DNA of 13,348 bases from UBA1738 sp003453455. Lineage in GTDB: Bacteria; Bacillota; Clostridia; UBA1381. Shown in pieces: positions 6,734 through 12,815 of this stretch; the first letter of the stretch is position 1; each line of letters opens with the position of its first letter. The notes beneath the pieces were generated by a model. The model saw only the letters and a list, made by a program, of their open reading frames with translations, searched no databases and was not told the DNA's origin. Location of the stretch: the NCBI GenBank assembly GCA_946621875.1, contig CAMOOX010000038.1:1-13348 (forward strand), read 5' to 3'. A program made the position numbers and the translations under genes.

Positions 6734-8431
6734 ATGTCAGACTATATGACGGAATACAAGCGTTGGCTTGATTGCGGACTTCTCTCAGATGAGGAAAAGA
6801 AGGAACTTCTAAATATTTCGGACGAAAAAGAAATTGAGGACAGATTTTACCGGGAGCTGGAATTTGGAACAGCAGGAATGCGCGGTATTTTAGGTATAGG
6901 CAGAAATCGTATGAATATCTATAATGTGCGCCGTGCGGCAAAGGGTGTGGCAGCATTCGTAAAAAGGATGGGTACTTCTGAAAAAGGAGTGCTGATTGGT
7001 TATGATACGCGTAATTTTTCTAAAATTTTTGCAATAGAGACGGCGAAAACGCTTGCATATGAAGGCGTTTTGGCATATCTTTTTGATAGCGTACACTCTG
7101 TTCCTGAGGTGTCCTTTGGCGTGCGTGAGCTTGGCGCAGGAGCCGGTGTTATGATTACGGCAAGCCATAATCCAAAGGAATATAACGGATTTAAGGTTTA
7201 TGGCCCGGACGGCGGACAGCTTCCGCCTGATGCGGCACAAATAGTTATAGACGCAATCGAAAGCTATGATGTGTTCAAAGATATTGAGGTTATGCCGTTT
7301 GACGATGCAAAAGGTGCAGGACTTATAAAGATGGAAGGGGAAGCACTTAACGAAAAGTTCTTGGAAACGGTAAAAACACAGCAGATTAACCCTGAAAGTG
7401 TCTATGCGGTGGCGGACACAATGAAGCTTGTCTATACTCCATTTCACGGAAGCGGCTCGCGGCCTGTAAAGGAGATTTTAAGGCGTATCGGATTTAAAAA
7501 TGTGCTGGTTGTTAAAGAGCAGGATAATGAGGACGGTGATTTTCCGACTGTTAAATCGCCAAATCCCGAAAATGCGGAGGGTTTTTATCTTGCTGAGAAA
7601 ATTGCGAAGGAAAATGATGTTGACCTGATAATCGGAACAGACCCCGACTGCGACCGTGTCGGCATTTTGGTGCGTGATAAAAGCGGTGAATATAGGGCGC
7701 TTACAGGAAATCAGACAGGTGCGCTGCTCGTTGAATATATACTCCGTGCAAGAAGCGAGAGCGGAAAACTGCCAAAGGACGGGGTTGTTATAAAAACCAT
7801 AGTAACAACCGAGCTTGCGGCAAAAATTGCCAAATCTTACGGTATCGAGTGTATGAGCTTACTCACAGGATTTAAGTATATAGGCGAGAAAATGACTGAA
7901 TTTGCCGAAAAGAAAAATCATACATTCTTAATTGGATTTGAGGAGAGTTACGGCTATCTTGTGGGAAATCACGCGCGCGATAAAGACGGCGTTGTTGCAA
8001 CAATGCTTATTGCCGAAATGGCGGCATATTACAGAAATATGGGCAAAACACTTTATGACGCGCTTATGGATATTTACGAAAAATACGGATTTTTTGCTGA
8101 AAGAACGGTATCCTTCACTATGCCGGGTAAAGACGGTATGGCAAAGATGAGCGAAATTTTAGCAAATCTTCGTAAATCACCCATAAAATCCGCAATAGGA
8201 TTTGATACTATTAAAGTTACAGATTATCAACATGATGAAACCGGACTTCCGAAATCAAATGTGTTAAAATATGAGCTATCGGACGGAAAAACATATTTTA
8301 TCGTCCGCCCATCGGGAACGGAGCCGAAAATCAAGCTTTATATCGGAACGGTATCTGACTCTATGGAAAACGGTTCAAAGCTGATTGACGCATTAGTGGA
8401 AGATGTTAAAAAGCAAATGGGAATAGAATAA
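6734..8431 (+). CDS. pgcA: Alpha-phosphoglucomutase / phosphomannomutase (PgcA-like)
   Basis: This cytosolic enzyme of the alpha-D-phosphohexomutase superfamily interconverts glucose-1-phosphate and glucose-6-phosphate, and often mannose phosphates, linking glycolysis to cell-envelope sugars. All four active-site signatures are intact in 565 residues: phosphoserine loop TASHNP (S144), metal-binding DPDCDR (D303, D305, D307), sugar-recognition GFEESYG (401-407) and phosphate-binding RPSGTEPK (525-532). The N-terminal ELEFGTAGMRG (41-51) and the length match Bacillus PgcA. Its ATG has a good ribosome binding site and its own promoter. A hairpin 52 bases after the stop codon is the likely terminator; it is shared with the convergent recombinase gene. 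Substrate preference cannot be settled from sequence. Confidence 0.94.
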   Translation: MSDYMTEYKRWLDCGLLSDEEKKELLNISDEKEIEDRFYRELEFGTAGMRGILGIGRNRMNIYNVRRAAKGVAAFVKRMGTSEKGVLIGYDTRNFSKIFAIETAKTLAYEGVLAYLFDSVHSVPEVSFGVRELGAGAGVMITASHNPKEYNGFKVYGPDGGQLPPDAAQIVIDAIESYDVFKDIEVMPFDDAKGAGLIKMEGEALNEKFLETVKTQQINPESVYAVADTMKLVYTPFHGSGSRPVKEILRRIGFKNVLVVKEQDNEDGDFPTVKSPNPENAEGFYLAEKIAKENDVDLIIGTDPDCDRVGILVRDKSGEYRALTGNQTGALLVEYILRARSESGKLPKDGVVIKTIVTTELAAKIAKSYGIECMSLLTGFKYIGEKMTEFAEKKNHTFLIGFEESYGYLVGNHARDKDGVVATMLIAEMAAYYRNMGKTLYDALMDIYEKYGFFAERTVSFTMPGKDGMAKMSEILANLRKSPIKSAIGFDTIKVTDYQHDETGLPKSNVLKYELSDGKTYFIVRPSGTEPKIKLYIGTVSDSMENGSKLIDALVEDVKKQMGIE

Positions 8432-8482
8432 AAAAGCAGGCGAACGGGTGTCCTTCATAAAACAGTAATAATGTTTTCGTTG

Positions 8483-8510
8483 AAACGGCATAGGTTTTCT
8501 ATGCCGTTTT
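8483..8510. terminator. Perfect 11-bp hairpin between convergent genes, overlapping the recombinase stop codon
   Basis: AAACGGCATAG (8483-8493) and CTATGCCGTTT (8499-8509) are perfect inverted repeats with a 5-base loop GTTTT. On the plus strand it ends in TTTTG and would terminate the mutase transcript. The right arm contains the last codons and TAG stop of the minus-strand recombinase. T-tracts are short on both sides, so efficiency is uncertain. Either the recombinase module joined the chromosome here or the two genes evolved a shared terminator. Confidence 0.75.
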
Positions 8511-10124
8511 GTCGTTTCCGTTTAGTAATGATAATGGCAATATTCCCACCATATCATAAACAATTTCAATGTCCTGTGTTCTTTTTCCGTCAATCTTTTG
8601 CGGAGTGTGAACATATACACGCTTTACCAAGTCATTTAAGATTGACGGGGTTAATTCCTGTAAATCCAAATATTTATGTACCTTTTTAATAAATCTTTCC
8701 ACATTGTCTGACTGCTCTTCCGTTTCGGATATTTTAGCAGATAACTTTTCGATAATTTGCTTTAATTCCGCCTGTTCATTCTCGTAATTCGCAGACAGCA
8801 TTTCAAATCTTTTGTCCGAGATTTTCTTGCTGACATTATCCTCGTAAATACGCTGAAACAATAAGTCTAATTCTTTAATTCTGCTTTCGCTTTTTAAGAG
8901 CAGTTTTTTCTTTGCGTTCAGTTCCTTTTTAACCTCTGCCTTTTGCTTTGCACCTAACACTTTGCGGAATTGGTTTTCATAACTTGCAACTGCTCCGATT
9001 ACATACTTTAGATGTGCCCAAACACCTTGTTCAAGAATTGTTGCACGAATAAAATGCGTTGAGCATTCTTCCTTGCCCTTGCGTGATGTTGAACATACAA
9101 AATGATCCTGCCTGCTTTCAAAATATTTGCTTGCGCAGTAATAAAGTTTTTGTCCGCAATCCGCACAATATGCAACACCTGAAAACATATTGCTTTTGCC
9201 CGTTCTTGACGGTCTGCGCTTATTCCTTCTTAACTCCTGCACCCGTTCCCAAGTATCAGCGTCAATAATTGCTTCGTGGGTGTTTTCAAATATGAGTTGC
9301 TTTTCTTCGGGGTTAGTACATTTCTTTTTGCTTTTATATGATTGCTTATAGGTTTTGAAATTTACAGTATGCCCCAAATATTCTTTTTTCTCAATAATTC
9401 CTGCAATGGTATCAGCAGACCAATTATATGGGTTTTCAGAACTCTTAAAGGATTGTCCTTTACTGTTCCAATACAAAAACGGAGTTAGTATTTTTTTATC
9501 TTTCAGTATTCGTGCAATCTGTGATGTGCCGTAACCTTCAAGACATAAAGCAAGTATTTTTTTGACTGTTTGTGCAGCTTCGTCATCAACGATCCATTTA
9601 GTTTTATCGTCAGGACTTTTCATATACCCAAACGGTGGTCTTGTTGTCAAATACTTTCCCGATTCGCCTTTTGCTTTCATAACCGCTTTAATCTTTTTAC
9701 TTGTGTCCTTTGCATACCATTCATTGATAATATTAAGAAAAGGGGTAAAATCACTGTCAGCTTGGTTTGCACTGTCTATACCGTTATTGATAGCAATAAA
9801 TCTTATATTCTTTTCAACAAACATTACCTCTGTATAGAAACCCACTTTAAGATAATCACGCCCCAGTCTTGACATATCCTTTACGATAATTGCACCGACT
9901 TTGTTTTCCTCAACAAGTGAGATTAAATCATTCCAGCTGGGACGGTTAAAGTTAGTTCCTGAATATCCGTCATCAACAAAATATTGAAGATTTTTGAAGC
10001 CGTTATCCTTTGCGTATTTACTTAAAATATTCTTTTGATTTACAATACTGTTGCTGTCGCCCTGTAATTCATCATCACGGCTTAAGCGACAATATAACGC
10101 CGTTATTTTATCAGACTGTCTCAT
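8499..10124 (-). CDS. Large serine recombinase (TnpX/TndX-type site-specific recombinase)
   Basis: The enzyme integrates and excises mobile DNA through a serine-linked intermediate. From ATG 10124 it has 541 residues: an N-terminal resolvase domain (catalytic S15 in YCRLSRDD, GYSGTNFNRP at 53-62, KDMSRLGRDY at about 82-91), a recombinase domain, a zinc ribbon (C320, C323, C344, C354), a long charged coiled-coil (about 380-470) and a DUF4368-like C-terminus (KRVYVHTPQ). All parts appear intact, so it may be active. The frame is open 53 codons further, to 10283, but AAAGGAGG sits 11 bases before 10124, which decides the start. Such recombinases usually belong to integrative or mobilisable elements; here no relaxase, replication or resistance cargo is adjacent. 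It points toward, and shares a hairpin with, the phosphoglucomutase gene. Confidence 0.94.
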   Translation of the reverse strand: MRQSDKITALYCRLSRDDELQGDSNSIVNQKNILSKYAKDNGFKNLQYFVDDGYSGTNFNRPSWNDLISLVEENKVGAIIVKDMSRLGRDYLKVGFYTEVMFVEKNIRFIAINNGIDSANQADSDFTPFLNIINEWYAKDTSKKIKAVMKAKGESGKYLTTRPPFGYMKSPDDKTKWIVDDEAAQTVKKILALCLEGYGTSQIARILKDKKILTPFLYWNSKGQSFKSSENPYNWSADTIAGIIEKKEYLGHTVNFKTYKQSYKSKKKCTNPEEKQLIFENTHEAIIDADTWERVQELRRNKRRPSRTGKSNMFSGVAYCADCGQKLYYCASKYFESRQDHFVCSTSRKGKEECSTHFIRATILEQGVWAHLKYVIGAVASYENQFRKVLGAKQKAEVKKELNAKKKLLLKSESRIKELDLLFQRIYEDNVSKKISDKRFEMLSANYENEQAELKQIIEKLSAKISETEEQSDNVERFIKKVHKYLDLQELTPSILNDLVKRVYVHTPQKIDGKRTQDIEIVYDMVGILPLSLLNGNDKTA

Positions 10125-10146
10125 AAATTTCTGTTCCTCCTTTGAC

Positions 10147-10165
10147 TTTTGACAGTCTGTCAAAA
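10147..10165. promoter_or_regulatory. Perfect 19-bp palindrome just upstream of the recombinase start
   Basis: TTTTGACAGTCTGTCAAAA is a perfect inverted repeat of 9-bp arms around one central base. It ends 22 bases before the recombinase ATG and lies just before the ribosome binding site. It is a candidate operator for a dimeric regulator. In RNA it could also form an 8-bp hairpin with a 3-base loop that affects translation of the recombinase. Confidence 0.6.
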
Positions 10166-10200
10166 CAGGATTGCATGCACTAATTATATCGCTCATTTTA

Positions 10201-10394
10201 TTATTTGTCAGCCCCTTCCATAAAAGTTTAGTCGTTTTCCATATGCCGTAACAATTTTGAAGATACCGAATGACTGCCTTCATATACTCCGCTGAATGTG
10301 TATAGAGTTCCTTTATCTTCTAAAAACACTTTAATGTCCTGAGTTCATTGTTTAACAGATTTACTGCCGATATTCTTATATTTTCTTTGTCCAT
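10201..10394 (-). pseudogene. Probable decayed small gene upstream of the recombinase (about 64 codons in two frames)
   Basis: An ATG at 10394, behind an AAAGGAA ribosome binding site, opens a frame for MDKENIRISAVNLLNNELRT that stops at a TAG (10322-10320). Shifting by -1 at the T5 run just before that stop continues into VFLEDKGTLYTFSGVYEG, then SKLLRHMEND. This second frame meets a TAA at 10230, then runs TFMEGADK to tandem stops at 10203. Together the pieces resemble one small soluble protein broken by one frameshift and one nonsense codon. No family was recognised. The competing frame over the same DNA continues in frame into the recombinase, so part of this pattern could instead be chance or recoding. 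Confidence 0.35.
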
Positions 10395-10602
10395 TTCTGT
10401 TCGTTCCTTTCCTGTAAATTTTGTTATTTTGAGTAGTAGCAAGCACAGCAAGTGTAGCCACACTTGCAAAATTTGATTTCTCTATTCGGAAATCATTCCC
10501 AAACTTTTTAAATTGTTTTTTTGCCCTCATATAAGGAACAAATACAAATCGAAAATTGCAACTGTTTCCCGAAAAATTTTTCTCATATACTAATACCCCC
10601 AA
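10345..10602 (-). CDS. Doubtful ORF in the recombinase upstream region
   Basis: A frame of 85 codons is open from a TTG at 10602, with no ribosome binding site before it. Its product is basic in the C-terminal half, and contains a short hydrophobic patch (FASVATLAVLATTQ) that is encoded by the inverted repeat at 10448-10467. It overlaps the start of the decayed small frame at 10394 in a different register. The AT-rich composition and lack of a start signal make it more likely noncoding; an internal ATG at 10530 is also unsupported. No family was recognised. Confidence 0.15.
   Translation of the reverse strand: MGVLVYEKNFSGNSCNFRFVFVPYMRAKKQFKKFGNDFRIEKSNFASVATLAVLATTQNNKIYRKGTNRNGQRKYKNIGSKSVKQ
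10448..10467. repeat. 8-bp perfect inverted repeat with 4-base loop
   Basis: GCAAGTGT (10448-10455) and ACACTTGC (10460-10467) flank AGCC. On the minus strand the right-hand part is followed by a further TGCTTGCTAC, repeating the TTGC motif. There is no T-tract next to it, so it is not a standard terminator. A regulator site, an mRNA structure or a remnant transfer origin are possible; nothing decides between them. Confidence 0.4.
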
Positions 10603-10640
10603 CAGATGAGAAAATGCAAAAATTTTGAAAAATTATATAA

Positions 10641-10687
10641 ATAAAAAAGACTATCAAAGATCCATTTCTTAGATACTTGATAGTCTT
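10641..10687 (-). terminator. Rho-independent terminator after the PAP2-GNAT gene (minus strand)
   Basis: AAGACTATCAA (10647-10657) and TTGATAGTCTT (10677-10687) are perfect 11-bp inverted repeats with a 19-base loop. On the minus strand the stem is followed by a TTTTTT-ATTTAT tract (10646-10636). It lies 75 bases beyond the stop codon of the fusion gene and separates it from the recombinase module. The plus-strand side has no T-tract, so it works in one direction. The region 10688-10761 between it and the fusion gene shows only a short direct repeat CTAATTA and no gene. Confidence 0.75.
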
Positions 10688-10761
10688 CAAATGAATGAGA
10701 GCTTTAATATGTCCTAATTAACGCTAATTATCGCACCCTATCCATTTGTCCGCAAAACGCA

Positions 10762-12033
10762 TCAGAAAATCTGCCCCGGAAGTTTCAGTTTCTCTTTATG
10801 CGGGAAACCTTTGTCAAATTCCTCAACATCGGCATCATCTACATAATAACCTTGCGGTGTCTGATAAACTCCTGTAACACCGTCAAGGTATCCCGTAATC
10901 AGTTCTTTACATAGGAAGAATGAGGAATCGGCATCTTCAGGTAGGTCATGGTATCTGATACCGAACTTGCTGGAATAATCAAATCCGCATTTGCCGTAAA
11001 AGTCAATGTTTCCTTCAAATAATACAGCTCCGAAGCCGAGTGCTGTGGCTTTTTTCAAAGAAAAGTCAAGCAGTTTTTTTCCATATCCTTTTCGTTTTAA
11101 TTCGGGTGTAATGCAGATTGGTCCCATTGTCAGAACTGGAATTTCCCTGCCGTCATCGGCGTTAATTACCGTCTTCATAAACATATTCTGCCCGATAAGA
11201 TTGCCATTTTGCTCCATTACAAAATCAAGCTGTTTTACAAATGCCTGATCGTCCCGAAGCATATGTATTACATAATGCTCACTGCAACCCGGGCGGTATA
11301 CATTCCAAAACGACTCTCTGATAAGGTTTTCTACTTCTCTGTAGTCTTCTTTTTCCTCTAAACGAATATTATAGTTATTTTTACTCATTATTTTTCCTCC
11401 TGAATAAATTATATACTCATACATCATTACAAGTCCGCCGCTCAGCAAAGTGCCGCCGATAATATCGGAAACCCAATGCACCCCGGAAAGCAGTCTCCCA
11501 ATTATCATAAAAGCAGTAAAAGCACAAAGTGCCCAAGAACAGCATCGACTAAGCCCTCTGTTTTTTATACGATCGTTTAGCTGCATGATAGCAGTCGGCA
11601 TAACACACATTACGAGCATAGTTGTTGATGATGGATAAGATGCTTCTAAAATTCCGTTTATCAGTATTGGTCTGTAATTTACAACGAAAATTTCAAATAA
11701 GATGTACGCCGCCATCACAACAATATAGAATCCGCCAAGCGTGAGGAGGCTGTAATCAACCCTAAAAAGATTTCTTCTCTTAATCCACTCATAAAGTCCA
11801 AGTATGCCAAATCCCATTATAAAGCAAATCGGAATAAGCCCAAGCCAATCCGTAATGGTATAGAGCGACATATGCACTCCTGTAATGTTGTGAATCGCCT
11901 TGTTTAGTGTTGCAAAACCGACACTTGAACCTTGCGGTCCGATTGCTCCAACATCAACAAACCGAAGAGCTACTGTCCAAATAATGAATAATACAAGCGA
12001 CCCTAACCCCATGTAAAAACTTTTTCTTTTCAT
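10762..12033 (-). CDS. Fusion protein: PAP2-like membrane domain joined to a GNAT acetyltransferase
   Basis: Residues 1-210 form a PAP2 (phosphatidic acid phosphatase type 2) domain with about six membrane helices. The third motif is present (GRLLSGVHWVSD, with R180, H186 and D190), but motif 1 has E114 where lysine is usual before R121-P122. Motif 2 reads PSST (134-137) instead of PSGH, so the usual acid histidine is missing. Residues 216-423 form a GNAT N-acetyltransferase with the acetyl-CoA loop ELKRKGYGKK (311-320) and FYGKCGF (345-351), resembling YhbS-type enzymes. The joint (SGGKIM, 211-216) is encoded by an AGGAGG ribosome binding site and an ATG, so the GNAT part may also be made alone. 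The N-terminal start has AGGAGG at good spacing. Substrates are unknown. Confidence 0.85.
   Translation of the reverse strand: MKRKSFYMGLGSLVLFIIWTVALRFVDVGAIGPQGSSVGFATLNKAIHNITGVHMSLYTITDWLGLIPICFIMGFGILGLYEWIKRRNLFRVDYSLLTLGGFYIVVMAAYILFEIFVVNYRPILINGILEASYPSSTTMLVMCVMPTAIMQLNDRIKNRGLSRCCSWALCAFTAFMIIGRLLSGVHWVSDIIGGTLLSGGLVMMYEYIIYSGGKIMSKNNYNIRLEEKEDYREVENLIRESFWNVYRPGCSEHYVIHMLRDDQAFVKQLDFVMEQNGNLIGQNMFMKTVINADDGREIPVLTMGPICITPELKRKGYGKKLLDFSLKKATALGFGAVLFEGNIDFYGKCGFDYSSKFGIRYHDLPEDADSSFFLCKELITGYLDGVTGVYQTPQGYYVDDADVEEFDKGFPHKEKLKLPGQIF
11386..11401 (-). promoter_or_regulatory. Internal ribosome binding site and ATG at the PAP2-GNAT junction
   Basis: On the minus strand AGGAGG (11401-11396) is followed after seven bases by ATG (11388-11386), in frame with the fusion. 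The ATG begins MSKNNYNIRLEE, a natural start for a 208-residue GNAT protein. The same bases encode the Gly-Gly-Lys linker of the fusion. This suggests that two adjacent genes lost the stop codon between them, or that both a long and a short product are made. Confidence 0.7.
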
Positions 12034-12074
12034 TTTTTAAAGCCTCCTGATTTGTATTTGACTTTCGTCTGAAT

Positions 12075-12105
12075 ACACTTTACAGGAAGGTGTTTAAAAT
12101 CTCAA
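12075..12105 (-). promoter_or_regulatory. Promoter of the PAP2-GNAT gene with a dyad over its spacer and -10
   Basis: Minus-strand TTGAGA (12105-12100) and TAAAGT (12082-12077), 17 bases apart, form a plausible sigma-A promoter about 44 bases before the ATG at 12033. An imperfect dyad, ACACTTT-N5-AAGGTGT (12075-12093, one mismatch), covers the spacer and -10 element, where a repressor or a MerR-type activator could bind. The XRE regulator encoded immediately upstream is an obvious candidate, but that is inference. Confidence 0.45.
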
Positions 12106-12111
12106 GAATCG

Positions 12112-12142
12112 CACCGTCACATCGGTGATACTTTCCGTATCA
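12112..12142 (-). repeat. Two overlapping hairpins just after the XRE regulator gene
   Basis: TGATAC-TTTCC-GTATCA (12126-12142) begins right beside the XRE stop codon, and CACCG-TCACAT-CGGTG (12112-12127) follows, sharing two bases with it. Both stems are perfect. Minus-strand transcripts would form them in tandem, but no T-tract follows, so at best this is a weak or factor-dependent terminator or a stabilising 3' structure. The shared bases prevent both stems from being complete at once. Confidence 0.4.
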
Positions 12143-12745
12143 TTACCATTTTATAAGCATTAACGCCTTTATTGCAAGGAATATAAATAAGAAAGCTCCT
12201 GCATAGACCTGAGAACTTATAATAAACAAAAGCACCGCAATAGCATTTAATATGAGCGATATTTTATCTCTGTTTTTCAACCATAATACCTTTTGGCAGT
12301 TTTGAAAAGCAAGAGTAACGATACCGTATGCAATAATAGCAATTACAACAGTCTTGTAAGCAACACTCAAATAAGTCGCAATACCGTTTAAGGATAATAG
12401 TGAAACTTCCTGCACGACTCCATTTGCTTTTTGTCCAAAGAATGGCAGGAAGAAGAACATCAAAGCACTAATATCCAAAAGACCAAAGACAAGACTCCGC
12501 GAATGCTTTTCTTTTTGTCTGTTATCTTCTTCCGCAATACTCAGAACCTCGTTACTTGAAAGAAGTTCATCTATCGTTACCGAAAAATACTTTGCTATCT
12601 CTTTAAGAGAATCTATACTCGGATACCCTCTGCCTGATTCCCATTTTGAAATTGCTGTTCGGGATACATATAGAGCTTCTGCAAGCTCCTCCTGCGTCAA
12701 TCCCTTTTGTTTTCTTAAGTTCTGTAATTTTTCATGAAATTCCAT
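12143..12745 (-). CDS. XRE-family regulator with a membrane-embedded C-terminal domain
   Basis: The 200-residue protein begins with a Cro/C1-type helix-turn-helix (about residues 5-59: LRKQKGLTQEELAEAL, then SRTAISKWESGRGYPS, then IDELL). After a charged linker (about 65-82) come four likely membrane helices (about 83-105, 125-150, 160-180 and 181-200), so the DNA-binding domain is probably tethered to the membrane. Such HTH-plus-transmembrane proteins are common in Clostridia; their signals are mostly unknown. ATG at 12745 is preferred, since AAGAGAG precedes it, whereas the ATG seven codons earlier (12766) has no ribosome binding site. It lies 70 bases after the hydrolase gene and 109 before the PAP2-GNAT gene, all in one direction, so it may control either neighbour. 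Confidence 0.85.
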   Translation of the reverse strand: MEFHEKLQNLRKQKGLTQEELAEALYVSRTAISKWESGRGYPSIDSLKEIAKYFSVTIDELLSSNEVLSIAEEDNRQKEKHSRSLVFGLLDISALMFFFLPFFGQKANGVVQEVSLLSLNGIATYLSVAYKTVVIAIIAYGIVTLAFQNCQKVLWLKNRDKISLILNAIAVLLFIISSQVYAGAFLFIFLAIKALMLIKW

Positions 12746-12815
12746 AACACGCTCTCTTTCGTGCATTTGCTATCTACAATATAAAATAACAGATACATGC
12801 TAAACATTTCCATAT

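Larger units (their letters stand above)
8499..10640. mobile_element. Serine-recombinase module, probably part or remnant of an integrative element; ends not defined
   Basis: An intact large serine recombinase plus about 500 bases of poorly coding upstream DNA with a palindrome, a broken small frame and an inverted repeat form a unit distinct from the housekeeping genes on its left. The left boundary probably lies in 8432-8510. The right boundary is unknown: it may be near the terminator at about 10640 or outside the window, in which case the genes at 10762-13348 are its cargo. No convincing direct repeats marking attachment sites were found by eye. Confidence 0.4.

Noticed and set aside
6890..7447. 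Minus-strand frame of 185 codons opposite the phosphoglucomutase gene
   Set aside because: It lies wholly within a gene with all catalytic motifs intact and has a cysteine- and histidine-rich composition typical of antisense translation.
10136..10156. GTCAAA repeats before the recombinase resemble a CtsR box
   Set aside because: The two GTCAAA units are spaced by one base only (GTCAAAAGTCAAA on the minus strand), not by the NAN plus purine spacing of the consensus, and the first belongs to the 19-bp palindrome. The match is fortuitous.
8427..10648. Shared AATAAAAAAG near 8427 and 10640 as candidate attachment repeats of the element
   Set aside because: It is low-complexity A-rich sequence, expected by chance in this DNA. 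Large serine recombinases also leave only very short core identities, so it is not evidence of boundaries.
10688..10761. Short CTAATTA direct repeat as an origin or operator
   Set aside because: Two 7-bp AT-rich copies separated by three bases are not enough to distinguish from chance.
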